Origin: Lucifuga dentata
Lineage: Eukaryota; Chordata; Actinopteri; Ophidiiformes; Bythitidae
Assembly: GCA_014773175.1 (NCBI GenBank)
Contig: VXCM01002132.1
Span: forward strand, 90,237-154,236
Direction of reading: 5' to 3'
DNA length: 64,000 bases
The position numbers were made by a program, and so were the translations under genes. The notes under the pieces are model-generated. The model was given only the letters and a program-made list of their open reading frames with translations, searched no databases and was not told the DNA's origin. Below, one piece after another: positions 43,870 to 53,694 of the stretch; the first letter of the stretch is position 1, and each line of letters begins with the position of its first letter.

Positions 43870-44735
43870 TATGTTATGGTGTTTTAATGCTGTCAAATGT
43901 AAATGGGCCCCATGCCGTAGTGTGATAGCATGTCCGACATACCAGCCTCGGTGAAACTCAGAGCCCTGGGATCATTGCTGGCAGCCTTTTCATTTGACTG
44001 AAGGTGTGCTTGTTGAGTCTGTTGATCAGCAGGGTGACTGATAAGGATTTATCGCATCGTCCTCTTACACTGGAACATGAGAGAAAAACACAAACCTGCC
44101 TTTCAGAACATGACATGACATATCTGCTTTAGGTTGTTCAGCTTTATTTGTTCAGTATGTGTCACAGAGATCAAGGTCTATTTTGCAAGAGACTTGAGAA
44201 CAAAATACATCAATACAACATTAGAAACAAGTGAATTCAATCACACAAAATGTCAAAGTATTCTGTGAAATAGAGCAACAGGAAATAACAGAATGAGACA
44301 AAGGAATGGCTGATAACAATGAGCAGAATTTGCACCCTAGACATTGTAAGTATACTGTATTTATGAATAACAGGTTCCTTGAATAAACAAGACAATTTAT
44401 CAGCCAAGAACACATGCCAGAACCAGTCTCACATGGAAGTCAGACACAGTGCTCGAACAATGATTATTTCAGTCATTTATCAACTAAAAATGCCAGACAT
44501 AAGCGATTACAGCTATACTAAGATTGGTTAAATTTTCTTACTTTACTTGGATCAACTGTTTATAAAGTGGATAAAATTATGCCTGGTGGTTACTCTGGTA
44601 ACTAATGACAGACATTTGCTGTTTTTTTTTGTTTTTACATTTTTGGGTCTAAATTATTCTGAAACAAACACAATTGACTGACAAATCAACAATGAAAATA
44701 ACAGCTTTAGAAGAAAACTGTGTAAAGTGTCATGC

Positions 44736-44874
44736 TTCTGTATTCACTCTTGGCAAAAGAATGAGACAAATAATACTCCCATCCTTATTTAGTCCAAGTG
44801 TGAAAATTATAATTTAGCATGGTGTCTGACTGTATGTACTATTTGAAGAGTAATACAGAATTCAGCCATGCATT
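44736..44874 (-). ncRNA. snora15: H/ACA snoRNA, SNORA15-like, copy 2
   Basis: Lies in the intron between relic exons 44928-44984 and 43943-44069. It has the same basal stem and pocket (CTGAATTC, GTCAGACA) as the other copies. The upper stem is different but paired (TGTATT-ACT/AGTA-ATACA type). The H box is a perfect ANANNA (AAATTA), 15 bases from the upper stem. The 3' hairpin closes with TTCAC..CTTGG/CCAAG..GTGAA, then ACA at 44739-44741 and three bases. All class rules are met. Confidence 0.8.
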
Positions 44875-46117
44875 TAAATACATGAAGAATCTACTCAGTT
44901 TGCAAAAAGAAATATAAGGTACCTCACCATTTCCTCTGGTCCTAAAAGATTCTGCCAAGGCATCTAAGCATCTTGATTAATTTCCTGCAATGAAAGACAT
45001 TGGTTGGCTGATTTAGTTTGGCTGGATATGTTGGGATGAAAGCTTGATATGCAAACATAAATGAGCTCAAAAATGTGACAAAAGAAAAAGCTACAGAATA
45101 TTCAGGGACCAGAAAAATAAAAGCATAATCCAATGAAATCCAATACTAATGTAATAAGTACTACCTTTGTGAATTTATTTATTTAAGCTTATTTATTTAT
45201 TATTTTTTGGACTGTGACACCTGTGAGGTGTTCATTCAATTTTTATAGTAATTTTTCTATTTATAAATATATAGTATATATATTTCTACTATAAATACCA
45301 GTGTGTGTGTGTGTATATATATATATCTTCCTACAGTCTGCCCCCCTCACATGTCTAAAAGGTAATAGACAAACTAGCTTTAAAATAGTGTAATCAATAA
45401 AACACACCACTAACTATGGCCAGACTTTAATCAACACCTTTCTGTCACTGTGCCAACAAAATTGGAACATCATAAGCTTCATCAAGATGATATTAATTTC
45501 AGGCCCTGTTGTACTGGACTTCATTTGATTTTATCAATTTATTTAGTCACTCATTGTTAAGGTGGAGGTCTGTATGCAAAGTTAATCAAAAGATAAATTT
45601 GATTTGAACATTGAACTGTAAAAAAAACCCAGAAAAAAACCAAGATCACCAGAGGAGGGTGAAATGTATGAAGTGCCTTACTAGTCAAAAATAATTCAGT
45701 GAATGGTGAATAGAGATTCATAATAACCAGCTGATCGTGCAATTCAATATGACAAAGGAGGTAGTCATCTTCACTGCACTACAGAGTGAAGTTTCCCTAT
45801 CAAACAATATGTAGATCATTGTTCACAGCAACAAATGGAAGACAGTTCAATGTTATCTGCATCCTTACCTACACACAGAGGCATTAGTACACACTGAGCT
45901 CTTCAGCTTGATGATTTTCTGTTGCTGACAGGAAACATAAATGCTACTAGAGAATAAAGTTTTTATCCTTCAGCAGCATTTTTGTTTCCTCTCCTTGGCT
46001 GAGGTCATCTCACTGAAATGCAGATGCAATGATTAAACAATTACATTCTCCACAATTGATACAGTAGAACAAGAGTTTTCCCCCCTCGTGTACGCACGCT
46101 GAAAACAATTCAGTGCA

Positions 46118-46247
46118 GCTTGTATTCACTCGCATACAGCAACTGAGATACATGACACCCATCTGCACTGTGAGGTGAAATGTTGCTTTCACATGGTGTC
46201 TGACTGCACACACTACGGACAAGTATCACAGAATTCAACCATGCATA
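46118..46247 (-). ncRNA. snora15: H/ACA snoRNA, SNORA15-like, copy 3
   Basis: Lies in the first remaining intron of the cct6a relic. Basal stem GCATGG/CCATGT has one G-U pair, the pocket is TTGAATTC/GTCAGACA, and the upper stem TGTGATACT/AGTGTGTGCA has one bulge. The H box AAAGCA (ANANNA) is 15 bases from the upper stem. The 3' hairpin closes with TTCA-CTC/GAG-TGAA, and the ACA box is at 46121-46123, three bases from the end. Length is about 130. Confidence 0.8.
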
Positions 46248-46703
46248 TGATCCTCCTTTGTTCTATTCTAATCGGTGTAAAATTCATTTTGTAACAAAGT
46301 TTTCCCGTTGAAATCACATACAGGGCCCTGCAGCCAATAAAAAAACATCTTGTGAAAGTGGTTTAACGTAAATACATGTAAGTAAATTTCACAGTCTACT
46401 ATAGCGTAATAATGTGGTATAACTAACTATCAGTGGTACTAGTAATAAGTAGCTATTTTCGATGCACTGTCGAATGTGGGGCAACACGTGCTTTCCAGTC
46501 TTACGTACACGTAACTTAACAGCCAAAAGATAACATTATCCGACATCATTTAGCCTGAAACTAGCAAATTTAATTAGCTAACTATTAAGTTAGCTGCAGA
46601 GTTGCAGACTCACATTTTCATCGTTCCTTTTGATCCCTTACTTGTTTTTTTTTTAAGTACACACTGTGTGATCTACAGGAACTGCTTTTGGGGTTTCGTC
46701 TCT

Positions 46704-46843
46704 CACGTGTGTCCAGACCGTTATCTCCATGCTGTTGTGCCTACAGGAAGGACATTAGTTTTATCATCTATGGTTTTAGCCAGTCTTCCAGGAACAGCGC
46801 CGGGCTGCATAGTGGCCAAAGTGGAAATTGCAATCTCACGTGA
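46704..46843 (-). promoter_or_regulatory. Candidate promoter of the snoRNA host with two CACGTG E-boxes
   Basis: CACGTG occurs at 46704-46709 and in the palindrome TCACGTGA at 46836-46843, in a CG-containing stretch just upstream of the first relic exon. Such sites bind USF, MYC or MITF/TFE factors. The start site is unknown. A pyrimidine tract CCTTCC on the minus strand near 46747 could be a TOP-like start, common in snoRNA hosts. All of this is inference. Confidence 0.4.
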
Positions 46844-46899
46844 CGCTACGGGACCGGCAAAGACTTTTCACATTCGTTACAAGATACGAAAGAAATATA

Positions 46900-47463
46900 C
46901 TTAAACATCTTATACATCCAAAATCCATTTTTTGAATGACCAAGTTGTGAACCATTGGGTCCAGTATAAAAGCCATCGAGAGCTGTATCCAGGTATGATT
47001 TTTTCTTTCAAAGGATTACTAATGCGCATGCGTCATCGTAACCCATAGAAGAGACTTCCGTGTACCCTCTTGAGAGTCAACCTTTTCATAGATCTTATTC
47101 ATTTGGACATTTTTAATTTTTGAATTTCACATTTTACTCATTTGAGTAACCACAGTAATTGCTGTTGTACTCTAAAGAGAAGGTCCTGGCTTTCCAATCA
47201 TACCGAGTGTGTCGGAGGATGGATGCTGACAGTCCCCTCTTTCTTTCTGGAAAAATGGCTACCATTAACAGGCACACAGTTAGGTCTAATAATTTAGGTA
47301 GAAAGCAGATTCGTTTTGCTAAATATACCACTCCAGTCATCTGAGAAGGACATAGATCTGAATACCAAGGTGAAGGGGCTAAGATCTATCCAATTCAACC
47401 AAAAGCAAAAGGAGTGAATTTTGAAATTCTCTTTGGCATCTATCCATCCAACAACTTTTAAGG

Positions 47464-47514
<51 letters not shown>

Positions 47515-48120
47515 TTGGTCTTTATTGGATTTTTTAATGCTCTCTAAAAATGACCCTCCCCTTTAGTTCATTTAATTTGTGGTCAGAATGTTCCTTTCCT
47601 CCACTTGATTGGTGAGTTTATCACCTTTCACCTTTTTTTGAGTTTGATAATGTTTCCAAAAACATTGATTTGAAACAGATATTTCAACATTAATGTATTT
47701 TACAAAATCCAAAACATTTCAGCAAAGCTCCATGAATTTCAATATATTTCATTCATTTACCTGACTTTAGGTAAATTATTAAAAGGTGACACCTGGCTAG
47801 AAATAAAGATACACAGAATACACAGACAAATTTCAAATGAAAATCACATTGAAAATGTCTATTTCTTTATTGATACCATAAATAATATGTAGGAACAAAC
47901 GGACACACTCGTGATTTATATATTTCGAAAATCAAACCATACCTGTTTGTCAGGTATAAAGTTAACAGGAAATGATAAGTATCAGGGTTAATCAAGATAG
48001 CAAAAAGTCAATTCTGTTTAAAGTTCTTGACATAACACAGTTCACGATTCTGTGTGAATTCACCATCAACTACACTCAATTGTATGTAATTATTATAAAA
48101 CATTTTCATGATTACATTGG
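46900..48120. other. Intergenic stretch with a (TTA)n microsatellite
   Basis: A TTA run of about 16 units lies at 47464-47513. Otherwise the sequence is AT-rich with no recognised exon or RNA gene. Confidence 0.6.
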
Positions 48121-48123
48121 GGC

Positions 48124-48312
48124 TTGCTGGCCTCCTCTCACCAGTCGTGCTGGTGTCGTCATGGAAGCGGGCCAATGAGAGGCGAGCGGTTAGTCGCCGG
48201 CTTCCTTCTGATTGGCTCAGCAACCCGCAATTCTTTTCCTGTACGGCGAAGTCATGACGGGTTGGCTAACGCACAAGCTACTGTCACTGCCTTACCAACG
48301 AAGTCTTCTTCA
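48124..48312 (+). promoter_or_regulatory. psph: psph promoter and probable non-coding first exon
   Basis: The stretch is CG-rich with one forward CCAAT box (48172-48176) and one reversed (ATTGG, 48211-48215), 35 bases apart. A consensus donor, TTCTTCA followed by GTAAGTAG, ends an exon at 48312. The next acceptor is TTTTTCTCAG at 49006, two bases before the ATG. No TATA box. Confidence 0.6.
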
Positions 48313-49007
48313 GTAAGTAGTGGGCATAAGCTGCATTCTGCGCTTATTTGAAGCGGGCGATCTGGTTTTGCAGCCTGAGGCAGTTTCGGCACCAGAAGCG
48401 AAGCTGATTACAGCGGTCAGGTAACTTACTGACTCTGCGATGATGCGTAGTATTCGAATCTAGCGGTCACGCTGCCGATTGGCAAATATTACAAGCGGAA
48501 ACGAGTTGCTTATCAGTACTTGATCGTTTTACGCGTGTTTGGGTCTTGTTTGCCAGCCTGTTCTGTGTAGCATGCGGGAGGGGGGATGACGCAAGCCGAG
48601 CTAGGGATGTCCAGTATCCGTCATATGGGTTGTTCAGAGGAGATGTGTATTGAGTAACACGTTTTAAACTAAAATATGGAGGCCAGTGTGTGATAACAAA
48701 AGCCGTACAAGCGCAATCGTATGCGCCACGGTAGTTTTTCATGAGTGGTTGTGCTACAGAAACACGCTCACTTGACTCTTACTGTAACAATGACCTGACG
48801 AGGCAGATGACGGTGGAAGGCACAGAGCTCACGTTTCCCGTGCACATTCGACCTGTGACATGCTTAATGGAAAATAATGAGCCTCCTAGTGCCTGTCACG
48901 CTACGTATCTGCTGTAACTTGCAGACTATGACATTAAGTCCTGTATTCCAAAGCTGGAAATCCTGCTGCCGACTGATTGTCTCATCTTGTTTGCTCTTTT
49001 TCTCAGC

Positions 49008-52000
49008 ATGATGCCAACACTGTCACAGACAAAGGAGCTCTTCAGGAGAGCAGAAGCTGTGTGTTTCGACGTGGACAGTACAGTTATCAAAGAAGAAGGC
49101 ATTGATGAACTGGCCAAATTCTGTGGTGTGGGGGATGCGGTTACAGAAATGTATGTGTAATGTGCTGATTTTATTGTACACATGATGACATCACAGTTTC
49201 AAGTGCTGAAAACAATCGATTAATTGATTGATCCAAAAAAAAAAATTTTTTTTTAGTAATGTATAAAGTGCAAATGTCAAACACTTGCTGGTTTTAGCTT
49301 CTCAAAAGTGAGGTTTTTCCTCCCTTTCCCTGTTTCATATAATTGTAATTAGAATCTCATTGTACAGTACTTTAAAACTCTTAAGCCAAAATAAGAAGTG
49401 TGAAGACATCACTTTGGACTCTGTGATAGCTATTTGTCCAAGTTTTTAGACATTCTACAGATTAATCAATAATGAAAATAATCATTATTTTCAGCTTTTC
49501 AATTTCATTTTGATCTGCATTGCTCTACAGGAAAAAGCATTTAATTCTTATGTTTTGTGACTCATTACTGGATTTGGTGTAAATATGCTGTCTTGTGCTG
49601 TTTTGTGTTGCAGGACACGCAAGGCTATGGGTGGCTCAGTCACGTTTAAAACAGCCCTGACTGAGCGTCTATCCATCATCAGATGTTCCAGAGAACAAGT
49701 GAACAAACTGATAACGGATCACCCGCCTCAGCTGACTCCTAGAATTAGGTTAGTGTGTGATGGTGTCAGTGTGTTTGAGGCTCATTACAGGAACACTCAA
49801 AACCCTGGAGTCTAAGTTAAAGGAGCATATGTAAAACAACTTCTGAATTTCTGTGTAGCTTCACCAACCAACTTTGGTGCCAACTTTGATTAATACCAAC
49901 TTTAATTAATTAAATTAATTGCACAACAAAATTAATTCATTTACAGACATTAATGCTTCAAATTAATGATTACGGTGAACAACCTCCCATTTCTGATGTT
50001 AATTGTTGAGCGCAAAAATAACAAAAAAAAAAAAAAAANAAAAAAAAAAAAAAGATTTTTACTGAGGTAGAAGCATTTTATACTTTTGAATATAAGAAGA
50101 AAAAAAGCAGGTGATTTATATTCCAAATCTTCTAGCACAGAAAGGTCAATCAGTATCTAGACTGAAACAGTGAGCTTAAATGTGCAGTTTTTCGTTTTTA
50201 ATATAACTTAAGTGATCAACATGCAACAAAATTTGCAGATGGAGCAGACAGTTTAGAGTAGGGGTTTATACACTTTATAAATTAGAAATGGGATATGGTT
50301 CTGTTCTATCTGTGATAGCTCTGGCATAATTATAATTTCTCCTTTTTCCTGAGAGGTGCAGAGATATTTAACCTGCAATTAAATTTTTTATACCACCACA
50401 TTTATACATATTCATACACAGGACAAGGTGTCAGATGACTCACATTTCGCTAAAGTTACCAAAAACACTCCTTCATGATTAGTTAGCATGTGTCTTTACT
50501 ACTTAATATATCAGGTCACCTCAGACAGATTAAACTTAATGGACCATACCATGGTCAATCATCAACCAACTGTTGATGATTGAGAGAAAATTTCTCTTGT
50601 TGCCTGTAGTAAATGGCCATGATATATGCATGCTCCAAGGTGTCCTGATACAGCAAATGGACTTAGCTGAGGTAATGCCTCTTTGCATCTCCATAATGTT
50701 ATTTTTGTATATCAGGACTCCTTGTTATGCATTATCTCTTACTCACCTCACATAGAAACATTTGGATGGTATTATACAAAAGTCAAGCAGAAATTGTGAC
50801 ATGACTCAATCACTGGTAAAAGGCCCTGTTTCTGCTTTATCCAGGGAGCTTGTGGACCGTCTGCACCAGCTCAACATAAAGGTGTTCCTTATTTCAGGAG
50901 GCTTCCGCTGCATTGTGGAGCATGTGGCCACTCAGCTCAACATTCCTTTGCATCATGTTTATGCCAACCGCCTTAAGTTTTACTTCAATGGTAAGAGTTT
51001 ATCAGTGTGGCATGTGACTTGTGTGGTGGAGCAAGCTGTTTGAGCCTGAGCTACAGACTGTTTATTAGCAAGTATTCCTTAAAGGACCATACCAGCCATT
51101 TTGTATGTTTGAGCCTAATATATTCAATTTTCATATATGTTACGTTACTGACAGCCATTTCCCAAAGGATAAAACCATATTTCAGCTTTCCTGATATTTT
51201 GTAAAATCTCTTAATCTTTCAAAATCAAACATTCAAATGATACACCCACCTTAAAAATCGATGTTTCACCTGCTAATAGTTACGCAGCCTTATGAAGTCA
51301 TGGTNATACACCCACCTTAAAAATCGATGTTTCACCTGCTAATAGTTACGCAGCCTTATGAAGTCATGGTCGTTTAAATTTTTAGATAAACGCAGGTCTT
51401 CTTTTGGGACTATATTTCCCAGTGGAGACATACATTGACTCCGCACTTTTTATCATGCTTAAACGCTAAAATTACGTAACTTCTAAAAAAAATCTGAATA
51501 CACGTCTTGTTCACGATGATGAATTACCTATCCCAAGAACATTTCGAGCATCGACAAGTTGATTTTAATAGCGTACCAGAATGAACTGAAACCAATGGCG
51601 GTCTGGAAAGTAGGAAAAAANACAAGTTGATTTTAATAGCGTACCAGAATGAACTGAAACCAATGGCGGTCTGGAAAGTAGGAAAAAAAAATTTTAATTC
51701 ACAGCATTATGTTTTGGGAAAGGATTGTCAGTAATGTTACGTGTGTGAAAATTGGAATATATTAGGCTCAAACATGTAAAATGGACGGTATGGTCCTTTC
51801 ATGACATTAAGACCACTGTAACAAAGCTTTACTCGAAGCAAATTAAGCCACTTCCAAACCTTTTCTTTTATCAGCTCTTTCAACATTTTTTCAACACTCA
51901 TCTGATCTCTCATAAGAAAACCAGATGTCCTTATGGAGAAACTGTTCTACGTTGCTAAATCACCCTTGTGTTTATTCAGGAGAGTATGCTGGCTTTGATG

Positions 52001-52354
52001 AGAGTCAGCCCACAGCAGAGAGTGGAGGAAAGGGAAAGGTTATCAGCATGCTTAAGGAACAATATGGCTTCAAGACTGTGGTGATGATTGGAGATGGAGC
52101 CACCGACCTCGAGGCTTGCCCTCCTGCTGTAAGTGTTCAGGCCAAAGCAGGCACTATCACCTGCTTATAACTATTTCAAGTGCGCACATATATACATATT
52201 TCATGGGTAGTTAATGTGTAATTCTGTTCTTCCCCAGAGCGCTTTCATTGGATTTGGTGGAAATGTCATCAGGCCGCAGGTTAAGGAAAGGTGTTTGTGG
52301 TATGTTACTAGTTTTGGAGAGCTGATAAAGGAACTAGAAAAAAATCTGAAGTAG
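49008..52354 (+). CDS. psph: Phosphoserine phosphatase
   Basis: Five coding exons: 49008-49150, 49614-49748, 50845-50990, 51980-52128 and 52238-52354. They total 690 bases, 229 residues (human 225). It performs the last step of serine synthesis: O-phosphoserine to L-serine, cytosolic, Mg-dependent. It belongs to the HAD superfamily. Motif I is FDVDST (nucleophile Asp21, acid Asp23 from the first Met), and motif II is FLISGG. The substrate-binding region has RAMGG-like KAMGGSVTFK, motif III lies in AESGGKGKV, and motif IV is GDGATD. Two adjacent ATGs exist: the first (49008) is used here, while the second would number the active Asp 20 as in human. Intron 4 contains a transposon and two assembly duplications that do not affect exons. 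Confidence 0.96.
51240..51370. repeat. 65-base exact duplication around a single N (probable assembly artefact)
   Basis: 51240-51304 and 51306-51370 are identical, with N at 51305 between them. The unit begins ATACACCCACCTTAAAAATC. This is the pattern of an unresolved contig overlap. Confidence 0.9.
51554..51688. repeat. 67-base exact duplication around a single N (probable assembly artefact)
   Basis: 51554-51620 and 51622-51688 are identical, with N at 51621. The unit begins ACAAGTTGATTTTAATAGCG. Confidence 0.9.
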
Positions 52355-52670
52355 AAAAACAATAGTACTGTTACTAATTTCAACATATTTTATTTGCACC
52401 TAAGGCTGTGCCTCTGGTTGTATCCAGTGCACATTTTTCTTAGACATTTAATAGATTTTTTATAATAAATGGAAATGTTTACAATAGCAAGATTTTTACC
52501 TTTATGGCATTGTTGCTCCCATTGTTTTTAATACTAGATGATACTAAAAAAGTAACCAAACACTGTCTGTGAAGGGTCAGGTGAGGATCTCAATGTTTTT
52601 GCACCTTTTGCATCAAAGCTTTTATGTAAGCTAATACAACTCCTGCATATATACAGTATGTGCAATGAGC

Positions 52671-52676
52671 AATAAA
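52671..52676 (+). terminator. psph: psph poly(A) signal
   Basis: AATAAA lies about 320 bases after the stop codon. Another (about 52464) lies closer and may be used as well. psph and nipsnap2 are convergent, with about 1.3 kb between their stop codons. Confidence 0.55.
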
Positions 52677-53694
52677 ACATTTTAATTCTGTATTAGTACT
52701 TACATTTAAAAATGTAATTATGTGATTACTTCAATCAAAGAATATAAGTATTAAAAAGAATATGCTAGTCAAACACGTTGTTTAAACTTTTTAATTTGTC
52801 CTGGCATTCTCATCCTTCCCTCCAAATTGTTCCCATGAACTTCCGAACAAAAAGACAAAATATACAGTACATGCTCACTTCAATAATAAAATCTCCAAAA
52901 ATAAAATATGCAGCAGCATGACTGCCCACTTACAGTTGCAAGTTCAGTCAGTTATGATTCTGAAAAGTTGAAGCCATATTTACGAACACAGCACCATAAA
53001 ACATCAAGCTTATCATGACAGGGAAACCTCACAGAACGTCACAGAAAGCAGCTGGCAACAGTACTTCACAAAAAAAGTTTGGTTTATAACAGACCTCAAT
53101 TTAAAAAATAATCATATTTTAGCTTCTTCACCATAGTCCAGTGAAATCTGTGTCCATCTTGTAACAGAAATACAGTACTTCAGAATATGCACAGCCTTTC
53201 TCAAGCTTGACTCAGCATGGCTTATTGCAAATTTACATCAATTAAATAAATATCCACTGTACAGTGAGCTTAAGCAGTACTATTTGTGGTGTTATTCATT
53301 TACACCCCATACTATACAGCTGCTCTTCTTTTTCATCGAACACTTTGGTAGGTTGTACGTGTAGAGCTGACCAGCTTTAATGTGGCATTGCACGTTTGAC
53401 ATAATGACATTTGGAGGTTTGAATCAGACAAATTTACTCATCCTTCATAGAACAAAAAATGCGGTTGTGCATTTTTAAGAACTGTGACTGCATTTGGTAC
53501 TTCTCACTAAATGAGTATTGCAACTGCAGATACATGGTAAGCTCTCTGCCTGCCCTGTCTTAGATGTGTTGAAGTAATGCAAAAAACAAAAGAGGAATTG
53601 CATGTGGAAACACTGACCATGGCAGTGACATTTTGGGTGAAAGTAATGTTTGAAAGGGGTTCATTTCATTTCAAATTCCAGCTTGGTTCAGATT

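Larger units (their letters stand above)
43310..46750 (-). pseudogene. cct6a: Decayed cct6a (TRiC/CCT zeta subunit) retained as a spliced non-coding snoRNA host
   Basis: Exons on the minus strand (+ coordinates): first about 46614-46750, then 45869-46012, 44928-44984, 43943-44069 and a terminal exon about 43310-43561 with AATAAA near 43324-43329. All internal borders have good GT/AG signals. Remnants of CCT6A are visible: KGTMKM ends the first exon. SAKER, a frameshift, KNFI and IIKLKSSVC in the second match family SAEER..RKFI..IIELKRKVC. CLG and LLGPEE in the third match DCLG..TLGEE. SVTLLINRLNKHT in the fourth matches SVTLLIKGPNKHT, and NVQVKHK in the last matches VKVQAEHK-type sequence. 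Stops, frameshifts and lost exons exclude a working protein. Position and orientation equal human CCT6A. Three of its four introns each carry one H/ACA snoRNA. An intact cct6a must be elsewhere. Confidence 0.85.
51081..51799. mobile_element. MITE-like element with long terminal inverted repeats in psph intron 4
   Basis: AAAGGACCATACC..TTTTGTATGTTTGAGCCTAA at 51081-51120 is repeated inverted at about 51761-51799, nearly 40 bases with few mismatches. No transposase-like reading frame lies inside. The true size is about 585 bases if the two duplicated segments inside are artefacts. No clear target duplication was seen. A related partial copy lies at 35473. Confidence 0.75.

Noticed and set aside
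45050..45115. Possible fourth snoRNA copy (CTGAATATTCTGT on the minus strand)
   Set aside because: It resembles the left pocket but lacks the GTCAGACA partner, the basal stem, and H and ACA boxes at the right distance.
46602..46904. 100-codon plus-strand open frame
   Set aside because: It overlaps the promoter and first exon of the cct6a relic on the other strand, and its protein resembles nothing I know.
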